From positions 496,001 to 560,000 of the forward strand of contig MKTZ01000015.1 in assembly GCA_001898505.1 (NCBI GenBank): DNA of 64,000 bases. The letters run 5' to 3'. The stretch is from Sphingobacteriales bacterium 50-39. Lineage in GTDB: Bacteria; Bacteroidota; Bacteroidia; Chitinophagales; Chitinophagaceae. Below, piece after piece: positions 18,388 to 28,039 of this stretch. The translations under genes were made by a program, and so were the position numbers. Below the pieces are notes generated by a model. The model made no database searches. It saw only the letters and a list, made by a program, of their open reading frames with translations, and was not told where the DNA came from. The first letter of the stretch is position 1; each line of letters opens with the position of its first letter.

Positions 18388-19644
18388 GTGGACAGAGTAA
18401 TTCCAAAGAAGACATGGACGACCAAGCGCCTGATGACCATAGGCGGTATTTCAGCATTAGTTCTTTTAATTGCCGGCAGCTTTTATTTTACCTCTGGAAA
18501 ATCCAAGCTTAACGTTGATACCGAACGCATTACGATTAGCGACATTACCAAAGGCCCCTTCCAGGAGTCCATTCCCCAGAACGGTACCGTACTCCCCCTC
18601 ACCACCATCTATCTCATAACACCGGATGGCGGACGGGTAGAAGAAAAATATGTCGAGGACGGAGCCATCCTGAAAGCGGGCGATCCGATCCTGCGGCTGT
18701 CCAATACGGACCTGGAACTGAACCTGTCCAATCAAATGACAAACGTATCCTCCATGCTGGCCCAGACACAGCTGTCCCGGGTCAATGCGGATCAGAACAC
18801 CGTGAACAAGCTAACCCAGATGGCCGATGTGGAAAGCCAGTACAGAGAGGCCGCACGTATTTACAACCTGGATAAAAAGCTGTACGCCCAAAAGGTGATA
18901 GGCTCTCAGGAATATCAACAGGCAGAGAATAACTATAACTATTACCTGCAGAAAAAGCAATTGGCCCAGACCATCCTTAAACAGGACACGGTCTCCCGGA
19001 CCGCGCAGGAGAAACAGGATAAGGAGTCATATGCAGGCGCTCAAAAAACCTTGCAGATCCTCCAGAAAAAAGTGGGCGGCCTCATTATCCGGGCACCATC
19101 GGATGGTCAGCTGACCTCCCTGGATGCGGAGATAGGTCAATCCAAGACCCCGGGCATGACCATCGGTCAGCTCGACGTTCTGAACGGATTCAAGGTGAGG
19201 CTGTCCGATGTGGATGAACATTATATATCCCGCGTATTCACGGGCCTGACAGGTGTCTTCAACTTCGCTGGAAAGGACTATAAGCTGAAGATCATCAAGG
19301 TCTATACACAGGTGACCAACGGACGCTTCCAGGTCGATATGTCCTTCGTGGGAGAAGTACCCAAAGGCATCCGTAAAGGTCAGACCCTCCAGATCACCCT
19401 GGCGCTCAGCGACGAGACAACCGCCATACTGGTGCCAAAAGGAGGCTTCTATCAACAGACGGGCGGCAACTGGATCTTCAAGGTCAGCGAGGATGGCAAG
19501 ACGGCCTACCGGCAGGAGATCACGCTCGGACGCCAGAACACCGACTACTACGAAGTCCTCTCAGGCCTCAAGCCCGGGGATAAAGTGGTCACCTCCAGCT
19601 ACGAGAACTATGGCACCATGCAGGAACTGGTGTTGAAAAAATAA
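18388..19644 (+). CDS. HlyD/MacA-like periplasmic membrane-fusion protein
   Basis: 418 residues from a GTG start; an ATG 15 codons later is possible, but the GTG keeps the usual short cytoplasmic tail. One N-terminal membrane anchor (about 17-35) is followed by a biotinyl-lipoyl-like half motif (DGGRVEEKYVEDGAILKAGDPIL), a long alpha-helical hairpin (about 110-225), the second lipoyl half (GGLIIRAPSDGQL) and beta-barrel and membrane-proximal domains. Such adaptors bridge an inner-membrane ABC permease and a TolC-type channel. It is the first gene of the transporter locus and lies downstream of the candidate enhancer and sigma54-like element. Confidence 0.9.
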   Translation: MDRVIPKKTWTTKRLMTIGGISALVLLIAGSFYFTSGKSKLNVDTERITISDITKGPFQESIPQNGTVLPLTTIYLITPDGGRVEEKYVEDGAILKAGDPILRLSNTDLELNLSNQMTNVSSMLAQTQLSRVNADQNTVNKLTQMADVESQYREAARIYNLDKKLYAQKVIGSQEYQQAENNYNYYLQKKQLAQTILKQDTVSRTAQEKQDKESYAGAQKTLQILQKKVGGLIIRAPSDGQLTSLDAEIGQSKTPGMTIGQLDVLNGFKVRLSDVDEHYISRVFTGLTGVFNFAGKDYKLKIIKVYTQVTNGRFQVDMSFVGEVPKGIRKGQTLQITLALSDETTAILVPKGGFYQQTGGNWIFKVSEDGKTAYRQEITLGRQNTDYYEVLSGLKPGDKVVTSSYENYGTMQELVLKK

Positions 19645-19669
19645 CTGTAACACAACAAAACGAAAAATC

Positions 19670-19933
19670 ATGAGAGCTAGACTTCTTTACACCCTGGTCT
19701 GCATCTTCTGCCTGAGCGCTTTCGCCTCGTCGAAGAATGAATGTGCGTATCCCCTCCGGGATAGCAGCCCCTGTATGAACGCTGGGAAAGGGTTACCGTC
19801 CAAGGAAATTTCCAAAGAAGTTACAAAAGAGACCTCCGAAGAAGGGGCTAATGTCTGTCCTTCAGACGACGAACCTCTGGTTCGTCCGGGGGATTTCTCT
19901 ACCTTTCAACTGGTAAAGTTTTTATACATATAA
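19670..19933 (+). CDS. Small secreted protein of unknown function
   Basis: 87 codons starting at an ATG 25 bp after the adaptor gene. The first 20 residues form a plausible signal peptide ending SAFAS. The mature part has three Cys and a Lys/Glu-rich middle and matches no family I recognise. The DNA contains the perfect hairpin GACGAACC-TCT-GGTTCGTC (19868-19886), a sequence that recurs outside genes at 50480. Either this is a short real gene carrying an inserted repeat, or it is a fortuitous frame. Confidence 0.45.
   Translation: MRARLLYTLVCIFCLSAFASSKNECAYPLRDSSPCMNAGKGLPSKEISKEVTKETSEEGANVCPSDDEPLVRPGDFSTFQLVKFLYI
19869..19885. repeat. 17-bp palindrome, copy 1
   Basis: ACGAACCTCTGGTTCGT (7-bp arms, TCT loop; 8-bp arms in this copy) occurs here inside the small secreted gene and again, identical over 17 bp, at 50480-50496 in an intergenic gap. 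Confidence 0.7.
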
Positions 19934-19977
19934 CCCAACAACGACTCAAACTACACACTCACTTAAACGCTAATAAC

Positions 19978-20655
19978 ATGATCAAGATCAGTGACCTTCA
20001 AAAAGTATACCGTACCGAAGAGGTGGAAACCGTCGCATTGAATCACCTCAGCTTCGAAGTCAAGGAGGGGGAATTCGTCTCCGTAATGGGCCCCTCCGGC
20101 TGCGGTAAATCCACTCTTCTGAATATTTTAGGCCTGCTGGATGATCCCGATGGCGGAAGCTTTATCTTCAATGGCACCGAAGTTGCTCATTTCAACGAAC
20201 GTAAAAGAGCCGACCTGCGCAAACGCAACATCGGCTTCGTATTCCAAAGCTTCAACCTCATCGATGAGCTCACCGTATTCGAAAATGTCGAGCTGCCCCT
20301 GATCTATCTTGGCATAAAAGGACCCGAACGCAAACAACGCGTAGAGGCGGTATTGGACAAAATGCAGATCATGCACCGCCGCAATCACTATCCGCAACAG
20401 CTTTCCGGCGGTCAGCAGCAACGTGTAGCCGTAGCCCGCGCCGTAGTCAATAACCCGAAGCTGATCCTGGCCGATGAACCTACGGGTAACCTCGACTCGT
20501 CCAACGGTAATGAAGTAATGCAATTGCTGACCGACCTGAACGAACAAGGTACAACGATCATCATGGTAACACACTCCGAACACGATTCCCGCTACAGCCA
20601 CCGCATCATCCGCATGCTGGACGGTCAAACGGTGACGGAGAATATACTCGTCTAA
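19978..20655 (+). CDS. ABC transporter ATPase, MacB/LolD type (first)
   Basis: 225 residues. Walker A GPSGCGKST, Q-loop in FVFQSFNLIDELTV, signature LSGGQQQRVAVARA, Walker B LILADEPTGNLDS and the H-loop VTHSEHD are all intact. The length and the DELTVFENVELPL segment match the MacB/LolD/FtsE group, which powers FtsX-fold permeases by mechanotransmission instead of moving substrate through the membrane. It lies 14 bp before the first of seven permease genes and is the obvious engine for at least the first five. Confidence 0.95.
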   Translation: MIKISDLQKVYRTEEVETVALNHLSFEVKEGEFVSVMGPSGCGKSTLLNILGLLDDPDGGSFIFNGTEVAHFNERKRADLRKRNIGFVFQSFNLIDELTVFENVELPLIYLGIKGPERKQRVEAVLDKMQIMHRRNHYPQQLSGGQQQRVAVARAVVNNPKLILADEPTGNLDSSNGNEVMQLLTDLNEQGTTIIMVTHSEHDSRYSHRIIRMLDGQTVTENILV

Positions 20656-20668
20656 ATACTAAAGTTTT

Positions 20669-23101
20669 ATGTGGAGAAATTATCTCAAGATCGCCTTCCG
20701 CAACATGGCGAAATACAAGGTTATTTCCTTTATTAACCTGTTCGGACTCACTGTCGGCGTCACCTGCTGCCTTCTCATTCTGACCTATATCATCCATGAG
20801 ACCAGCTATGATAAATACAATAGCAAGGCAGACCGCGTCTATCGCGTGACACGCAGCTTCAACAATAAGGAAGGTATCACCTCCCTCCACCTGGGAGCTG
20901 TGGCGCCTCCCTACGGACCCCTGCTGAAGAATGAGTTCCCCGATATTGAGAAAGTCACCCGCATTCTGCCCATGGGTACCATCCCAACCCGTTATGAAGA
21001 GAAGATCTTTTCCGAAAAGGACATCTACTGCGCCGATGAGAACTTCTCCGACGTCTTCGATGTATCCATGCTAAAGGGCAACCCGCATACCGCCCTTATC
21101 GACCCTTTTTCCGTCATCATCACCGAAGACGTAGCTCACCGCTACTTTGGCAATGACGATCCGATGGGTAAGGCCATACGGATGAACAACCAGTTCAATC
21201 TGAAAGTCACAGGCATTATCAAGCCGCTTCCGGAGGCCGCCCATTTCCATCCTCATATCCTGATATCGTTCAATACCCTGAAGGACACAGCCATCTATGG
21301 AGAAAAAAATCTCCAGACCAACTGGGGCAACAATGCCTTCTATACCTATCTCCTTTTCCCGAAGAACTATCCTGTAAAGAATGTCGAAGCCCGTCTGGAT
21401 GCCTTTCTGGATAAATACATGGCAACCTATTACGGGAACACTCAGCCTTCGAAAATGACCCGGCTTTATCTGCAGAAGCTGACGGATATCCACCTCACCT
21501 CCCATCTCGACGAAGAAATGGAAGAGAACGGGGATATCAAAAGAGTATATATCTTCGGCGCCATTGCCTTGTTCATACTCTTTATCGCCTGTATCAATTA
21601 TATGAACCTCTCCACAGCCCGCTCGGCCCTGCGCGCCAAGGAGATCGGGATACGTAAAACATCGGGCGCCCAGCGCGGCGAGATCATTGTGCAGTTCCTC
21701 AGCGAGTCGGTGCTGATCACCTTTCTGGCCACCATCCTGGCCGTGGGACTCACCTGGCTGACCCTGCCCCTGCTCAATACCGTTACGGGACTGTCACTCA
21801 ACATCGACAGCGTCCTTATCCCGCCGGTGATCGCGACCCTTATACTTACACCCTTTATAATAGGTATCATTTCCGGCATCTACCCCGCCCTGTTCATGTC
21901 CTCCTTCCAGCCCGTAAAAGTGCTGAAGGGTCTCTTCAAGGCAGGAAAAAGCACCGTCTCTTTCCGGCAGGCCCTCGTAGTGACACAGTTTGCCATCTCC
22001 ATCATCCTCATCATCTGCACAGCCGTTGTCTTCCAACAGCTGCACTATATGCAGGAGAAATCCCTTGGCTTCGACAAGGAGAGGATCGTCACCCTGGGCT
22101 ATGATGCTGGTCTGTCCATGACCTACGACGCCTTCCGCAACGAACTGCGCAACAGCGCACTCATAAAAGATGTTAGCCGCAGCTCCCGTATCCCCAGCGG
22201 CAGGCTGCTCGACGAACAGGGCGCCTCCACCGAGAGTGGCGATTCACTCCGCCCTGTTAGCGCAGACATCAAATATGTCACCACGGATTATGACTTTGTG
22301 TCCACCTATGGTATACATGTTCTTGCCGGCAGGAATTTTTCCCGCGCCTATGGCACTGACAGCTCCTCCTTTGTGCTGAATGGCGCAGCCACCCGCGCAT
22401 TGGGACTGCAACAACCCGGCCAGGCGGTGGGTCGTAATTTCAAATACGGCGATGTGAAAGGCAAGATCGTTGGGGTAGTCGATGACTTCCACTTCGAGAG
22501 CCTGCACCAGTCCATCGTACCCCTCGTGCTTGTCATGGCCCCTCCCGGCACACCGGGCTTCGGCTACAACCGGCTGTCCATCAAGATCGGTGGCGGCAAT
22601 GTCCCCGGCGCGCTTGCTCAGCTGGAGCGCACCTGGAAGAAATTCCTTCCCCAGACACCCTTCGAATACACCTTCCTGGACGACAAGTTCGATGAGCTCT
22701 ATCGTTCCGAACAACGGCAGGGAACACTCTTCACCTCTTTTGCCGGCATCGCTATCTTCATCGCCTGTCTGGGACTGCTGGGCCTCTCCGCCTTTGCCAT
22801 TTCCCAACGTATAAAGGAGATAGGTATCCGGAAAGTGCTGGGCGCGGGTGTAGGCAGCATCGTAACCCTGTTGTCGAAAGATTTTCTGATACTGGTAGCT
22901 ATCGCCGCCCTCATCGCCTTCCCCGTCGCATGGTATGCCATGCATAACTGGCTCGCGGATTTCGCATACCGGATATCCATACATTGGTGGATTTTCCTCG
23001 TGGCAGGCATCCTGGCATCAGCCGTAGCCCTGATCACCATCAGTTTCCAGGCCATCCGGGCGGCCACCGCGCCACCCGTAAAAAGTCTGCGAACGGAGTG
23101 A
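20669..23101 (+). CDS. FtsX/MacB-type ABC permease, paralogue 1 of 7
   Basis: 810 residues. One N-terminal membrane segment (about 20-42), a periplasmic MacB core domain, a first FtsX module with three segments (about 292-405, containing AKEIGIRKTSGAQRG), a further segment near 432-452, a second periplasmic domain and a second FtsX module (about 688-800, containing KEIGIRKVLGAGVG). It is thus a tandem of two half-permeases in one chain. It ends in PPVKSLRTE, a C-terminal tag shared in variant form by all seven paralogues. It starts 14 bp after the ATPase gene. Substrate unknown; the family handles lipoproteins, peptides and small toxic compounds. Confidence 0.92.
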   Translation: MWRNYLKIAFRNMAKYKVISFINLFGLTVGVTCCLLILTYIIHETSYDKYNSKADRVYRVTRSFNNKEGITSLHLGAVAPPYGPLLKNEFPDIEKVTRILPMGTIPTRYEEKIFSEKDIYCADENFSDVFDVSMLKGNPHTALIDPFSVIITEDVAHRYFGNDDPMGKAIRMNNQFNLKVTGIIKPLPEAAHFHPHILISFNTLKDTAIYGEKNLQTNWGNNAFYTYLLFPKNYPVKNVEARLDAFLDKYMATYYGNTQPSKMTRLYLQKLTDIHLTSHLDEEMEENGDIKRVYIFGAIALFILFIACINYMNLSTARSALRAKEIGIRKTSGAQRGEIIVQFLSESVLITFLATILAVGLTWLTLPLLNTVTGLSLNIDSVLIPPVIATLILTPFIIGIISGIYPALFMSSFQPVKVLKGLFKAGKSTVSFRQALVVTQFAISIILIICTAVVFQQLHYMQEKSLGFDKERIVTLGYDAGLSMTYDAFRNELRNSALIKDVSRSSRIPSGRLLDEQGASTESGDSLRPVSADIKYVTTDYDFVSTYGIHVLAGRNFSRAYGTDSSSFVLNGAATRALGLQQPGQAVGRNFKYGDVKGKIVGVVDDFHFESLHQSIVPLVLVMAPPGTPGFGYNRLSIKIGGGNVPGALAQLERTWKKFLPQTPFEYTFLDDKFDELYRSEQRQGTLFTSFAGIAIFIACLGLLGLSAFAISQRIKEIGIRKVLGAGVGSIVTLLSKDFLILVAIAALIAFPVAWYAMHNWLADFAYRISIHWWIFLVAGILASAVALITISFQAIRAATAPPVKSLRTE

Positions 23102-23152
23102 GAAGACTTTTCGGGCCGGTAGGCCCAGACATTAGACCAAAACGATCTACGC

Positions 23153-25543
23153 ATGATAAAGAACTATTTCAAAATAGCATGGCGACAACTCCGACGTAAC
23201 AAAGCCTACGCCTTTATCAATGTGGCAGGATTGACCTTGGGTATCACCTGCAGCATCGTCATATTCGTCCTCGTACACTATGAGCTCAGCTTCGACAACT
23301 TCCATAAGGACAAGGACAGGATATACAGGGTGGTCACAGAGATCCATCATGACGACATCAGCTATACCTCCGGCACACCTTCCCCCATGGGCAAGGCTCT
23401 CCGCGACGACTATGGCTTTGCCGACAAATTAGCCCGTGTAAGGGTCCTGGGCAATCCCCTCGTCTCCGTCACCTCCGGCAACGACATCCATAAATTTGTA
23501 GAGACCCAGGGCCTCGCACTTGCCGATCCGGAATTTTTCGACATCTTCAACTTCCCCTTTCTCAAGGGTGACAGGTCGATGCTGGCTAATCCCAATACCG
23601 CGGTGATCACCGAAAAGCTGGCGGCCAAATATTTCCCGGGGCAGGATCCCATCGGAAAGGTCCTCCGCATCGAGAACAGCATGAACTTCACGGTCGCAGG
23701 CGTGCTGAAGGACCTGCCGGCCAATACGGACAGGTCCCAGGAAATATACCTGCCCTTCGTCCACCTGAAGGATTTCGACTCCTCCCTGGCCGGCCCCAAT
23801 AGCTGGTCCGGGATCAATAACAATATGCAGTGTTTCGTCCGGCTGAAAGAAGGCGCCACCCCGGCCTCCGTGGAAAACCTCTTCCCCGCCTTCATGCAGA
23901 AATATTATGCGGGCACGCGTGGCTTGAAGGTATATCACTTCAAGCTCCAACCCCTGTCGGATATCCATTTCAATCCCAACTATTCGGGTGTCGTAGAAAA
24001 GAAATATATCTGGGCCCTGGCGCTCATCGGCCTTTTCCTCATCGTCACCGCCTGTGTCAATTTTATCAACCTGGCCACCGCACAAGCCCTGACACGCAGC
24101 AAGGAAGTAGGTATCCGCAAAGTGCTGGGCAGTATGCGACGCCAGCTGTTCTGGCAGTTCATCGCCGAAACCTCCCTTATCGCCCTCTTCGCCACCATAC
24201 TGGCCTTTTGCCTGGCTCAGCGGGCCATTCCCTATGTCAACCAGCTCTTGCAGATCAGTCTGGAACTATCTCCCATAAAAGATTGGGGCCTGGGCATCTT
24301 CCTCCTGGTAATGCTGATCGGGGTCACCTTCCTCGCCGGCTCCTATCCCGGGCTGATCCTTGCCGGCTTCCAGCCCATCCTTGCATTAAAAGGCAAACTG
24401 AACCAGCGGCATATCGGGGGTTTCTCCGTCCGCCGGGGCCTCGTCATCGTACAGTTCGCTATCTCGCAATTGCTCATCATCAGCACCATCGTCATAGCAA
24501 CCCAGATACAATATTCCCGCCAAACAGATATGGGCTTTACAAAGGACGCTATCGTGCTGTTACCCCTACCCATCCCCGACGCACCCAAAATGAGCCATAT
24601 CCAGACAGAACTGGCCGGCATGACGGGCGTGGAAAAAACCACACTCTGCTTCACTCCACCCGCCTCGTCGGATAATGACCTCACGGGCTTCCGGTATAAC
24701 AACGATGCGAAACAGGCCCCTTTCAACGTCAACGACAAGTACGCGGATGATCAATATATAGCCACCTTCGGCCTAACGCTCGTGGCAGGGAGGAACTACT
24801 TCCGGAACGACTCTGCGCATGAATTCCTGGTCAACGAAACATTCGTTCATAAGCTCAACATCTCTTCCCCGCAGGATATAATAGGCAAGAACATCGATGT
24901 ACAGGGTGGACCTCGCGGTACTATCGTAGGCGTCGTAAAAGACTTTCACAACTATTCTTTCAAGGGCGGCATATCTCCCGTCTGTATCTCCACGGACAAT
25001 AGCCGTTACAGCTATTGCGCCGTCAAAATGAATATGGCAAGGGCCGGCAGCCTCTTGCCCGCTATGGAAAAACTGTGGAACGACACCTATCCGGAGTACA
25101 CCTATTCTTATAAGTTCATGGACGACAACATCGCGGAATTCTACGAGACGGAAACTATCCTGCTGCGATTGATTGAAGTATTCGCGGGCATCGCCATTTT
25201 CATCGGCTGTCTTGGATTGTATGGGATGGTCTCCTTCATGGCAGTACAAAAGACAAAGGAAATAGGCGTGCGGAAGGTGTTGGGTGCAGGCGTGCCGGAT
25301 ATACTCTGGATCTTCGGCAAGGAATTTTTCCGTCTGCTGATCATCGCCTTTTTGATAGCGGCCCCCATCGGAGGATGGTTCATGCATCGCTGGTTGCAGG
25401 ATTTTGTTTATCGTATCCCTTTGAATGCAGAGGTCTTTTTACTGGCCCTGGCCTCGACGATTGTCATCGCTACCCTGACCATTGGATACAGGACTGTACG
25501 ATCGGCCCTGGCCAATCCGGTAAAGAGTTTGCGGACGGAGTAA
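23153..25543 (+). CDS. FtsX/MacB-type ABC permease, paralogue 2 of 7
   Basis: 796 residues with the same two-module layout: TM1 at about 20-42, first FtsX module near 285-400 (SKEVGIRKVLGSMRR), second near 675-790 (KEIGVRKVLGAGVP), end NPVKSLRTE. The 51-bp gap before it resembles the gap before paralogue 3 (both start GAAG-TTTTCGGCC), which indicates that duplication included the spacer. Sequence between the FtsX modules has diverged strongly from paralogue 1, consistent with different periplasmic partners or ligands. Confidence 0.92.
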   Translation: MIKNYFKIAWRQLRRNKAYAFINVAGLTLGITCSIVIFVLVHYELSFDNFHKDKDRIYRVVTEIHHDDISYTSGTPSPMGKALRDDYGFADKLARVRVLGNPLVSVTSGNDIHKFVETQGLALADPEFFDIFNFPFLKGDRSMLANPNTAVITEKLAAKYFPGQDPIGKVLRIENSMNFTVAGVLKDLPANTDRSQEIYLPFVHLKDFDSSLAGPNSWSGINNNMQCFVRLKEGATPASVENLFPAFMQKYYAGTRGLKVYHFKLQPLSDIHFNPNYSGVVEKKYIWALALIGLFLIVTACVNFINLATAQALTRSKEVGIRKVLGSMRRQLFWQFIAETSLIALFATILAFCLAQRAIPYVNQLLQISLELSPIKDWGLGIFLLVMLIGVTFLAGSYPGLILAGFQPILALKGKLNQRHIGGFSVRRGLVIVQFAISQLLIISTIVIATQIQYSRQTDMGFTKDAIVLLPLPIPDAPKMSHIQTELAGMTGVEKTTLCFTPPASSDNDLTGFRYNNDAKQAPFNVNDKYADDQYIATFGLTLVAGRNYFRNDSAHEFLVNETFVHKLNISSPQDIIGKNIDVQGGPRGTIVGVVKDFHNYSFKGGISPVCISTDNSRYSYCAVKMNMARAGSLLPAMEKLWNDTYPEYTYSYKFMDDNIAEFYETETILLRLIEVFAGIAIFIGCLGLYGMVSFMAVQKTKEIGVRKVLGAGVPDILWIFGKEFFRLLIIAFLIAAPIGGWFMHRWLQDFVYRIPLNAEVFLLALASTIVIATLTIGYRTVRSALANPVKSLRTE

Positions 25544-25592
25544 GAAGCTTTTCGGCCGATGAGCCGGCCCAAGATCAAATAAAAATTGTCCC

Positions 25593-27986
25593 ATGTTCAA
25601 AAGCTTTATCAAGATCGCCTGGCGCAACCTGCGAAAAAATAAGCTCTATAGTTTCGTCAACATCCTTGGCCTTACCATCGGTATCACCAGCTGTATCCTC
25701 ATTGGACTGTATGTCACGCACGAGCTCAGCTACGACCGGTTTAACGACAGGGCGGACCGCATTGCCCGCATCACCATGGAATTTACAGACGGCACCACCG
25801 TAGACCGTTCCGCTCTCTCGGGCACCAAGGTCGGTCCCCAGTTCCAACGTACATTCCCCGCCATCACGGCCTATACCCGGACGATCCTGTACAATCCTAC
25901 CGTCTCCGTAGAGAATAAGACCTTTAACGAGTCCCGCTTCCTCTACGCCGACTCCGCTTTTTTTTCCATCTTCAGCTTCCCGCTGGTAAAAGGCAACCCA
26001 TCCACGGCGCTATCCGCACCCGGCCAGGTGGTCCTTACCGAAAGCATGGCCAAAAAATACTTCCCCGGACAAGACGCCATCGGTAAGACCATAAGAATAA
26101 ATAACGCCCGGGACTATACGATCACCGGCATTGCAAAAGACGCCCCCGACAATTCCCAAATACAGTTCAACTTCATAGCCTCCTTTACTTCCCTGCCGGC
26201 CGCACAGCGTGAGATATACTGGACTGCCAATTACACCACTTATCTGCTGCTGGCCCGCCCCGAAGACCTCGGCGTCGTTCAAAAGCAGATCACTGCCTAT
26301 ATGCAGACTCCTGCCGTACGCAAGGAAGTAGGCGAAAAATCCCATCTTACCTACTACCTGGAACCGCTGACCCGGGTACATTTGTACTCCAGTCTCGATG
26401 GTCTCGAGCCAAATGGGAACATCACCTATGTTTATATCCTGAGCGCCATTGCCATCCTCATCCTTATCATCGCCTGCGTGAATTACACCAACCTGGCTAC
26501 CGCCCAATCACAGGGGCGCACCGGTGAGATCAGTATCCGCAAAGTGCTGGGAGCAGGGAAAGGACAACTGTTCCGGCAATATCTCGGCGAATCCATACTG
26601 CTCACGTTCATCGCGCTGGCGCTCGCCGTATTTGTAAGCATCCAGCTCCTGCCCTTGCTCAATAATGTCAGCGGCAAGTCCCTGACCGCCTATAGCCTCC
26701 TGAAGCCCGTACCTATCCTGTCCCTGCTGTTGCTGGGGATCGTGGTCAGCTTCCTGGCAGGCGCCTACCCAGCCTTTATACTATCGAATATCAGATTGAT
26801 GAACATTCTCAAGTCTGGATTCCGTCTGTCCTCCTCCGGGGGTAATCTCCGCAAATCGCTCATCGTGGTACAGTTCGTCATCTCTGTCTTCCTCATGATA
26901 TCCACCATGGTGATCCTGCAACAGCTGTCTTACATCCGGAACAAAAAGCTCGGTTATGACAAGGACCATGTGCTGGTGCTGCCTGCCAGCGACGAGATAC
27001 ATAACAGGTATGATGCCGTCAAGGCGGCTGTCAAACAGATACCCCAGGTGGTAGACGCAGGTGGCGCATCCGGTACACCCATATATGTAGGCTGGACCGA
27101 TGGGCTTAGCGCTACTACTGAAAAAGGTGAAAAGAACTTCACCGTAAAGGCCATTCCCTGCGACGCCGACTTTGCAAAGACCATGGGAATGCAGCTCATT
27201 GCGGGTGAGCAGTTCACCCCCGGCGACACGCACCTGATGACCATCCCCGACACGTCAAAGAGTTTCCGCTATACCTTCATGCTCAACGAATCCGCCGTCA
27301 AAGCGCTGGGATGGACACCCGAACAGGCCATCGGCAAGACGGTCGAGAAATACTATCCCGGCACCGTACGCGCCGTAGTAAAGGATTTTCATTTCTCCTC
27401 CATGCACGAAGCCATCGGGCCCCTCATCCTCTTCCTGGATACACAGTGGGTCAACCATATCTATGTCAAAGTTTCCGGAAAGGATATCCCCGGTACTGTC
27501 GCCCGGCTGCAGACCATCTGGAAGACATACGCGCCGAACCATCCATTCGAATATCATTTCCTGGATGAAGACTACAATACCCTGTATAAGACCGAGACTC
27601 GCACCGGTCAGCTATTCGGGACCTTCTCCATCACAGCCATATTGCTGGCCTGCCTGGGGCTTTTTGCACTTGCCGCCTTTACCACTGCCCAGCGTACAAA
27701 GGAGATCGGCATCCGAAAAGTGCTTGGAGCATCGCTGACCAGCCTGGCCGGCCTGCTGTCAAAGGATTTTCTCAAGCTGGTGGCCATCGCCTCCGCTATC
27801 GCCCTGCCTCTATCGTGGTGGGCCATGAATAAATGGTTACAGGAGTTCGTTTATCACATAGATCTGTCCTGGTGGATGTTTGCCGGGGTCATCCTTTTGG
27901 CCTTGCTCATTGCGCTCGTCACGGTCAGTTTCCAGGCCATCCGGGCCGGACTGGCCAACCCCGTGGAAAGTTTGCGATCGGAATAG
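25593..27986 (+). CDS. FtsX/MacB-type ABC permease, paralogue 3 of 7
   Basis: 797 residues. TM1 about 20-42 (LYSFVNILGLTIGITSCILI), first FtsX module near 280-400 with GEISIRKVLGAGKGQ, where the usual Lys-Glu is Gly-Glu, and a second module near 675-790 with KEIGIRKVLGASLT. The end NPVESLRSE is the most divergent version of the shared C-terminal tag. Co-directional and closely spaced with its neighbours, so part of the same operon. Confidence 0.92.
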   Translation: MFKSFIKIAWRNLRKNKLYSFVNILGLTIGITSCILIGLYVTHELSYDRFNDRADRIARITMEFTDGTTVDRSALSGTKVGPQFQRTFPAITAYTRTILYNPTVSVENKTFNESRFLYADSAFFSIFSFPLVKGNPSTALSAPGQVVLTESMAKKYFPGQDAIGKTIRINNARDYTITGIAKDAPDNSQIQFNFIASFTSLPAAQREIYWTANYTTYLLLARPEDLGVVQKQITAYMQTPAVRKEVGEKSHLTYYLEPLTRVHLYSSLDGLEPNGNITYVYILSAIAILILIIACVNYTNLATAQSQGRTGEISIRKVLGAGKGQLFRQYLGESILLTFIALALAVFVSIQLLPLLNNVSGKSLTAYSLLKPVPILSLLLLGIVVSFLAGAYPAFILSNIRLMNILKSGFRLSSSGGNLRKSLIVVQFVISVFLMISTMVILQQLSYIRNKKLGYDKDHVLVLPASDEIHNRYDAVKAAVKQIPQVVDAGGASGTPIYVGWTDGLSATTEKGEKNFTVKAIPCDADFAKTMGMQLIAGEQFTPGDTHLMTIPDTSKSFRYTFMLNESAVKALGWTPEQAIGKTVEKYYPGTVRAVVKDFHFSSMHEAIGPLILFLDTQWVNHIYVKVSGKDIPGTVARLQTIWKTYAPNHPFEYHFLDEDYNTLYKTETRTGQLFGTFSITAILLACLGLFALAAFTTAQRTKEIGIRKVLGASLTSLAGLLSKDFLKLVAIASAIALPLSWWAMNKWLQEFVYHIDLSWWMFAGVILLALLIALVTVSFQAIRAGLANPVESLRSE

Positions 27987-28039
27987 CAGGACCACCGGCC
28001 CGGCGAAAAACAAGGATGATCAACTAAAACCATCATATC

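Noticed and set aside
20128-20628. Long antisense ORFs under the ABC, SusC and permease genes (several above 150 codons)
   Set aside because: They are opposite well-identified genes, follow the high GC at third positions, and show no recognisable domains.
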